DNA of 64,000 nucleotides from JAEUQQ01 sp963697285 (GTDB taxonomy: Bacteria; Acidobacteriota; Vicinamibacteria; Vicinamibacterales; JAFNAJ01). Positions 60,228-64,000 of this stretch are shown here, piece by piece. The stretch is taken from positions 354,239-418,238 of the forward strand of contig CAVONI010000009.1 in assembly GCA_963697285.1 (NCBI GenBank). Direction: 5' to 3'. Made by a program: the position numbers and the translations under genes. Position 1 is the stretch's first letter, and each line of letters begins with the position of its first letter. Under the pieces are notes generated by a model. That model was not told the DNA's origin, did not search any database, and was given only the letters and a program-made list of their open reading frames with translations.

Positions 60228-61066
60228 GCGACCACTCGGCGCCCGGTGCTGGCCCGCGCCGAACACCTACGACCACGCCCTGTACCGGTTCCAGCACGAG
60301 ATCCGCCACGGGGTGCACCGCGTCCTCGAGGGCCGGATGATCTCGTTCACGATCCTGGTGGTGCTGGCCCTGGCAGTCGGCTCGCTCGTCGAGGGCATCC
60401 CGATGTTCTTCGACAAGGGGAACGTGAAGGAGATTGCGAGCGTGACGCCGTACTCGCCGCTCGGAGGTCGTCGGCCGCGACATCTACCTCCGCGAAGGCT
60501 GCTACAACTGCCACTCGCAGCTCGTGCGGCCCTTCAGGTACGGGACCGAACGGTACGGCGAGTACTCGAAGGCGGGTGAGTCAGGTCTCGATCGTCCGTT
60601 CCAGTGGGGCTCGAAGCGCACGGGCCCCGACTTGCACCGGGTCGGGGGCGAGCTACCCGTCGCTCTGGCCCACGTCACGCCACATGGCTCAACCTGCCTC
60701 GACGACGCAGGGGTCGATGACGCCGGCGTACCCGCACCTCCTGACGACGGCGTTCGACACGAGCCTCATCGGCGCCAAGATGCGCGCCCTGCAGACGCTG
60801 GGGTGCCCTACACCGATGGTGAGATCGAGGCGGCGCCGGGGGCCATGGCGACGCAGGCGAAGACGATTGCCGCCGAGGTCGAAGCGCAGCAGGGGCCGAC
60901 CGGGCTCGCCGACATGGAGATTGTCGCCCTCACGGCGTACTTCCAGCGTCTCGGCACCGACATCAAGTGGAAGAGAGCGCTGCCACAAGCGGCATTCGTG
61001 ACGCCCGCCTTCGCGCCGCCCGCCGCCGCGACGCCTGCAGGTCCCGTCGCTTCGGCGGGGAGATAG
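60224..61066 (+). pseudogene. ccoO: cbb3 oxidase subunit II CcoO (mono-haem), frameshifted
   Basis: Segments in three frames form one CcoO: YDHALYRFQHEIRHGVHRVL and an N-terminal anchor, then REGCYNCHSQLVRPF (CxxCH haem site), WGSKRTGPDLHRVG, RHMAQPASTTQGSMTPAYPH and DMEIVALTAYFQRLGTDIKW. Shifts are placed near 60270, 60463 (extra G), 60646 (extra G in GGGGG) and 60802 (missing G). The GTG at 60224 would overlap the ccoN stop. The corrected length is about 280 residues. Confidence 0.87.
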
Positions 61067-61068
61067 CG

Positions 61069-61272
61069 ATGCTGCAGGAACTGGCGGCACGCACGGGAGC
61101 GAGCACCTGGGCGATTGCCTCGATGCTCTTCTTCATCGTTTTCTACGCGGTGGTCGCGGTGCGGGTCTTCCGGACCCGCCCCGAGGAGTTGGGCACGCGA
61201 TGGCCCGCCTCGCCCTCGAAGGCGATGGCGACACGCCGGCAGACGGCCCGATCCACCACACGACAGGCCTGA
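61069..61272 (+). CDS. ccoQ: CcoQ/FixQ-like small cbb3 subunit
   Basis: A 67-residue product with one membrane helix (IASMLFFIVFYAVVAVRVF) followed by RTRPEEL. CcoQ stabilises the oxidase. The tail after PEEL may be affected by two compensating shifts, since another frame reads MARLALEGDGDTPADG, closer to FixQ tails. It starts 3 bp after the ccoO stop. Confidence 0.72.
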   Translation: MLQELAARTGASTWAIASMLFFIVFYAVVAVRVFRTRPEELGTRWPASPSKAMATRRQTARSTTRQA

Positions 61273-61291
61273 AGGAAGAACGAGGGAGACC

Positions 61292-61884
61292 ATGGCCCAG
61301 TACGAAGACAAGGTCCTCCACGAACTGGACGGGATCAAGGAATACGACAACCCGATGCCCGGTTGGCTCATGGCCATCTGGTGGGGCTCGCTCATCTTCT
61401 CGGCGGCCTACCTGATCTTCTACGCCCTGAGCTTCGGCGAGGGCAGCATGGAGGCGAGTATCGCAGCGAGACGCAGTCGGCCCTCGCCGCCGTCCAGGCG
61501 CACTACGACGCGAACCCGCTCGGTGCCGCCGTCGCCGGTCAGCCTGCTCGCGGGCGCGAAGGATCCGGCGGTGCTCGAGATGGGCGCGGCGCGGTTCGCC
61601 CGCACGTGCGCGTCGTGCCACGGAGAGAAGGGGCAGGGCCTGATCGGCCCGAGACCTCACCGATGACCGCTGGATTCACGGCGGCTCGGTCGAGCAGATC
61701 TTCCAGACCGTGGCGAAAGGCTGGCCCGCGAAGGGCATGCCCCCGTGGGGCCGCGTCGTGAAACCCGAGGAACTCGCCGCCCTCGTGTTGGTCATCGCCG
61801 AGGAACCTGCAGGGGTCGAACCCGCCGAACGCCCGTCCGGCAGAGGGCGACCCGGTGGTGCCGGAACCGATTCCGGGGAGCTGA
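61292..61884 (+). pseudogene. ccoP: cbb3 oxidase subunit III CcoP (single haem), frameshifted
   Basis: The start MAQYEDKVLHELDGIKEYDN and the membrane helix WLMAIWWGSLIFSAAYLIFY are clear. The rest needs four corrections (about 61455, 61522, 61652 and 61803) to read EYRSETQSALAAVQAHYDAN, ARFARTCASCHGEKGQGLIG, DRWIHGGSVEQIFQTVAKGW and the end NARPAEGDPVVPEPIPGS. Only one CxxCH occurs in the corrected product of about 197 residues, against two in the classic CcoP. Electron entry subunit. Confidence 0.87.
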
Positions 61885-61885
61885 C

Positions 61886-63378
61886 GTGAACGCTACCGTC
61901 ACCGGAAAGATCGAGACGACGCCCGACGCCGCAGCGGTGTCGTCTGGCCACGAGCGCGTCTTCGACGTCGCGCCCGAGGAGGATTGCTGTACAGCCTCTC
62001 GGCTGACGGAAAGCGGCGGTTCATGTACCCGATCGTCCGGAAGGGTCGCTTCTGGAAGATCCGTCAGGCGGTCGCGTACGCGCTGTTCGTGCTCTTCTTT
62101 GCGCTGCCCTGGATTCCGGTCAACGGGCAGCCCGCGTTCATGATCGACCTCGCGACGCGACGCACGCACGTCTTCGGCGCGGTGTTCTACCCGAGCGACA
62201 ACCTGATCCTGGCCGCGTTCGGGTTCGGCATCATCGTCACGGTCTTCTTCGTCGGCTCGACGTTCGGGCGGATGTGGTGCGGGTACGCGTGCCGGCAGAC
62301 CGTCTACCTCGAGTTCCTCTTCCGTCCCATCGAGACCTACCTCGAGGGCGGCCCCCACAAGCAGAAGAGGCTGAACGACGCGCCCATGAGCGGGCGGAAG
62401 CTCGCCATCAAGGCCGCCAAGTGGTCGATCTGGACGGTGGTCGCGTTCGCGATGTCGGCCACCTTCGTCGCCTACTTCATCGGATGGCGGGGCGTCGTAT
62501 ACGGCGTGATGACGAATCCGCTCGCCTGGAAGGGGGCGGTCTTCACGATGGCGCTCCTGATGGGCGCGATCCTGTTCGACTTCGGGTGGTTCCGCGATCA
62601 GATGTGCACGATCGCGTGCCCGTACGGCCGCCTGCAGAACGTCATGGCCGATCAGGACACGATCCTCGTGGCCTACGACGAGAAACGCGGCGACCCGAAG
62701 GTGAGGCTCAAGGACCGCATCGTCGGGGTGCTCGCCGGCGACTGCATCGCCTGCCGCGCGTGCGTGAACGCATGCCCGACGGGCACCGACATCAGGCGCG
62801 GCCTGCAGCCGGAGTGCATCGGCACGGCGCAGTGCGTGGATGCCTGCGACGAGGTCATGCTCGGCCAGGGCAAGCCGATCGGCCTCATCAGTAGCACGTC
62901 GGAGCGCGAGCAGACCGGCGGCGTCAGGCGCCTGTGGCGGCCGCGCAATCTCACCTACGTCGCGCTCATGGTCGTCGCCTGGGGCACGTTTGCCGTCCTG
63001 ATGCTGACGCGCGCCGACGCGCTGGTCGAGGTCGTCCGCGGCGGGCGTGAGCCGTACCGGTTGCTGACGACCGGCGAGGTGGCGAACCAGCAGCGCATCA
63101 GGATCACGAACCAGCTGCCAGAGACCCAGACGTTCACCATCGAGGTCATCAGCCCGCAGGACGCCAGCCTCGTGCTCAGTGAGTCGCCGGTCGTGGTCGC
63201 GCCCGACCAGCTGCTGACGGTGAACGCCGTCGCCACGGTGCCGCGAGCCGTCTTCGACGACGGCCAGGCGCCGCTTCGCTACATCGTCCGCTCCGACCGT
63301 GGGTTCACGAAGGAAGTCGAGTTCCTGCTCCTGGGTCCCTTCGGCAAGGCACACGAGAAGGAGGAGAGGGAGCGATGA
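61886..63378 (+). CDS. ccoG: CcoG/RdxA cbb3 assembly ferredoxin-like protein (one frameshift near the start)
   Basis: A membrane protein with Fe-S motifs: MWCGYACRQTVYLEF, CTIACPYGRLQN, CIACRACVNACPTG and ECIGTAQCVDACDEV. The C-terminal domain is beta-rich. The GTG at 61886 opens NATVTGKIETTPD..FDVAPEE; one base is missing near 61981, after which LLYSLSADGKRRFMYPIV runs to the end. The large frame from 61984 is intact. CcoG reduces copper for insertion into CcoN. Confidence 0.9.
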
Positions 63379-63911
63379 AGGCCCTGCGGGTGCTCTCGGA
63401 GTATCGCTGGCCAATCTACCTGGGCGGGCTGCTCGCGATGTCGGTCGTCTCGAGCGGCGTGATGTGTCTGGGTGGCGACGCGCCCCGACACGCCGCGCCC
63501 TATCAAGGGCTACTACGAAGCCGCGCGCGCGTGGGACGCCGACGAAGCGGTCGAGGCCGCGAGCCGTCAGCTCGGGTGGACGGTCCGCTACGAGGTGCCG
63601 TCAGACATCCCGCACTTCGCGGGCATGCCGCGGCCGGTCGACATCCGCGTGGCCGGTCGTGATGGCGCGCCCGTGACAGGGCTCACCGGTCACCTCTTCG
63701 CCATCCGCCCGTCTGATACGCGCCTGAACCAGTCGGAGCGTTCGTCGAACTGCCGCAGCAGCCCGGAAGCTACCGGACCCTGGTCAGGCTCGACGCACCT
63801 GGCGCGTGGGAACTGCGGATCGACGCCACTCAGGGCAGCCTCCGGTTCGTTCACGCCGCCCGGGTCGACATCGCGGGCGACGCGCCCTCTGCCGGGGAGG
63901 CTGCACGGTGA
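63375..63911 (+). pseudogene. ccoH: CcoH/FixH family protein, frameshifted
   Basis: Starts MKALRVLSEYRWPIYLGGLL with a membrane helix and GVMVWVATRPDTP after removing an extra T near 63464. The next segment IKGYYEAARAWDADEAVEAA to SDTRLNQS is followed by a missing G near 63736 and then FVELPQQPGSYRTLVRLDAP. The corrected product of about 178 residues has the FixH layout. It assists cbb3 assembly or copper handling. ATG overlaps the ccoG stop. Confidence 0.82.
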
Positions 63912-64000
63912 CGACCCGCCTCACGCCACGCGGCGTGCGCGTCGCTCCGGCGACGTGCGCACACTGCGGCCTCGCGGTGCCGGCCGGCCTGGTTCGCGAG
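63908..64000 (+). CDS. ccoI: CcoI/FixI-type copper P-type ATPase N terminus (partial)
   Basis: GTG overlapping the ccoH stop (GTGA) opens RLTPRGVRVAPATCAHCGLA then VPAGLVRE. CxHCGL-VPAGL is the N-terminal zinc/copper motif of CcoI P-type ATPases. The gene runs off the window. It would supply copper to the oxidase. Confidence 0.75.
   Translation, partial: MTTRLTPRGVRVAPATCAHCGLAVPAGLVRE

Noticed and set aside
59929..60579. Extended CcoN C-terminal sequence in the original frame
   Set aside because: The residues after the shift are Arg/Asp-rich with no membrane helices, while the neighbouring frame gives the expected CcoN sequence.
1..64000. CRISPR arrays, rRNA genes, complete insertion sequences, prophage
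   Set aside because: No regularly spaced direct repeats, no rRNA-like sequence, and no transposase, integrase or phage gene was recognised.

Overview
The window is very GC-rich, gene-dense bacterial chromosome with almost no spacer. Gene content points to an Acidobacteriota-like soil or freshwater heterotroph, possibly Vicinamibacteria. Supporting traits are KdpD divided into separate sensor and kinase genes, secreted proteins of no known family, a Tat-signal enolase-superfamily protein, a single-haem CcoP and a TPR Ser/Thr kinase. No rRNA or tRNA gene is visible, so this placement is inference.

Layout. 1-6.5 kb: a high-affinity K+ uptake locus (kdpE; kdpF-A-C-B on the minus strand; a separate KdpD sensor gene). 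6.6-14 kb: DedA, a Ca2+/cation antiporter, a FAD oxidoreductase, pyruvate kinase, an amidase and an alpha/beta hydrolase. 14-20.3 kb: a minus-strand run with a paired active/inactive M16 peptidase, gamma-glutamyltransferase, a DUF3347 protein and Mrp. 20.5-22.4 kb: small membrane and zinc-finger proteins, including a DnaJ-like zinc domain without a J domain. 22.6-30.7 kb: an AddA/AddB-type helicase-nuclease pair with a secreted protein upstream. 31-37.7 kb: a frameshifted L-asparaginase, a Ser/Thr kinase, a secreted protein, a hydroxyacid dehydrogenase and a double UspA protein. 37.9-47.9 kb: a six-gene, translationally coupled carbohydrate operon (glycoside hydrolase, ATPase, binding protein, two permeases, secreted glycoside hydrolase). 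48-52.7 kb: two bacterial-PH proteins, a FabH-like enzyme and an enolase-superfamily protein. 52.7-58 kb: an accessory island with two vapBC modules, an M50-like membrane protein of different base composition near integron-like repeats, an APC permease and an AAA/DUF4143 ATPase. 58.2-64 kb: an Rrf2 regulator and a cbb3 oxidase cluster, ccoN-O-Q-P-G-H-I, carrying many single-base frameshifts.

The most unusual signal is a short palindromic-ended repeat of about 43 bp (ends GGGGTCA/TGACCCC) found at five places. One copy sits between convergent genes and one is a decayed intergenic copy. The other three lie inside coding sequence without breaking it: as a linker in a glycoside hydrolase, as the C-terminal tail of AddA, and as the front of a binding protein's signal peptide. 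Other points of interest are a MalF-type permease with an added N-terminal membrane/extracytoplasmic module, an extra 26-residue membrane microprotein upstream of kdpF, and two vapBC modules sharing an ACCATAT operator motif.
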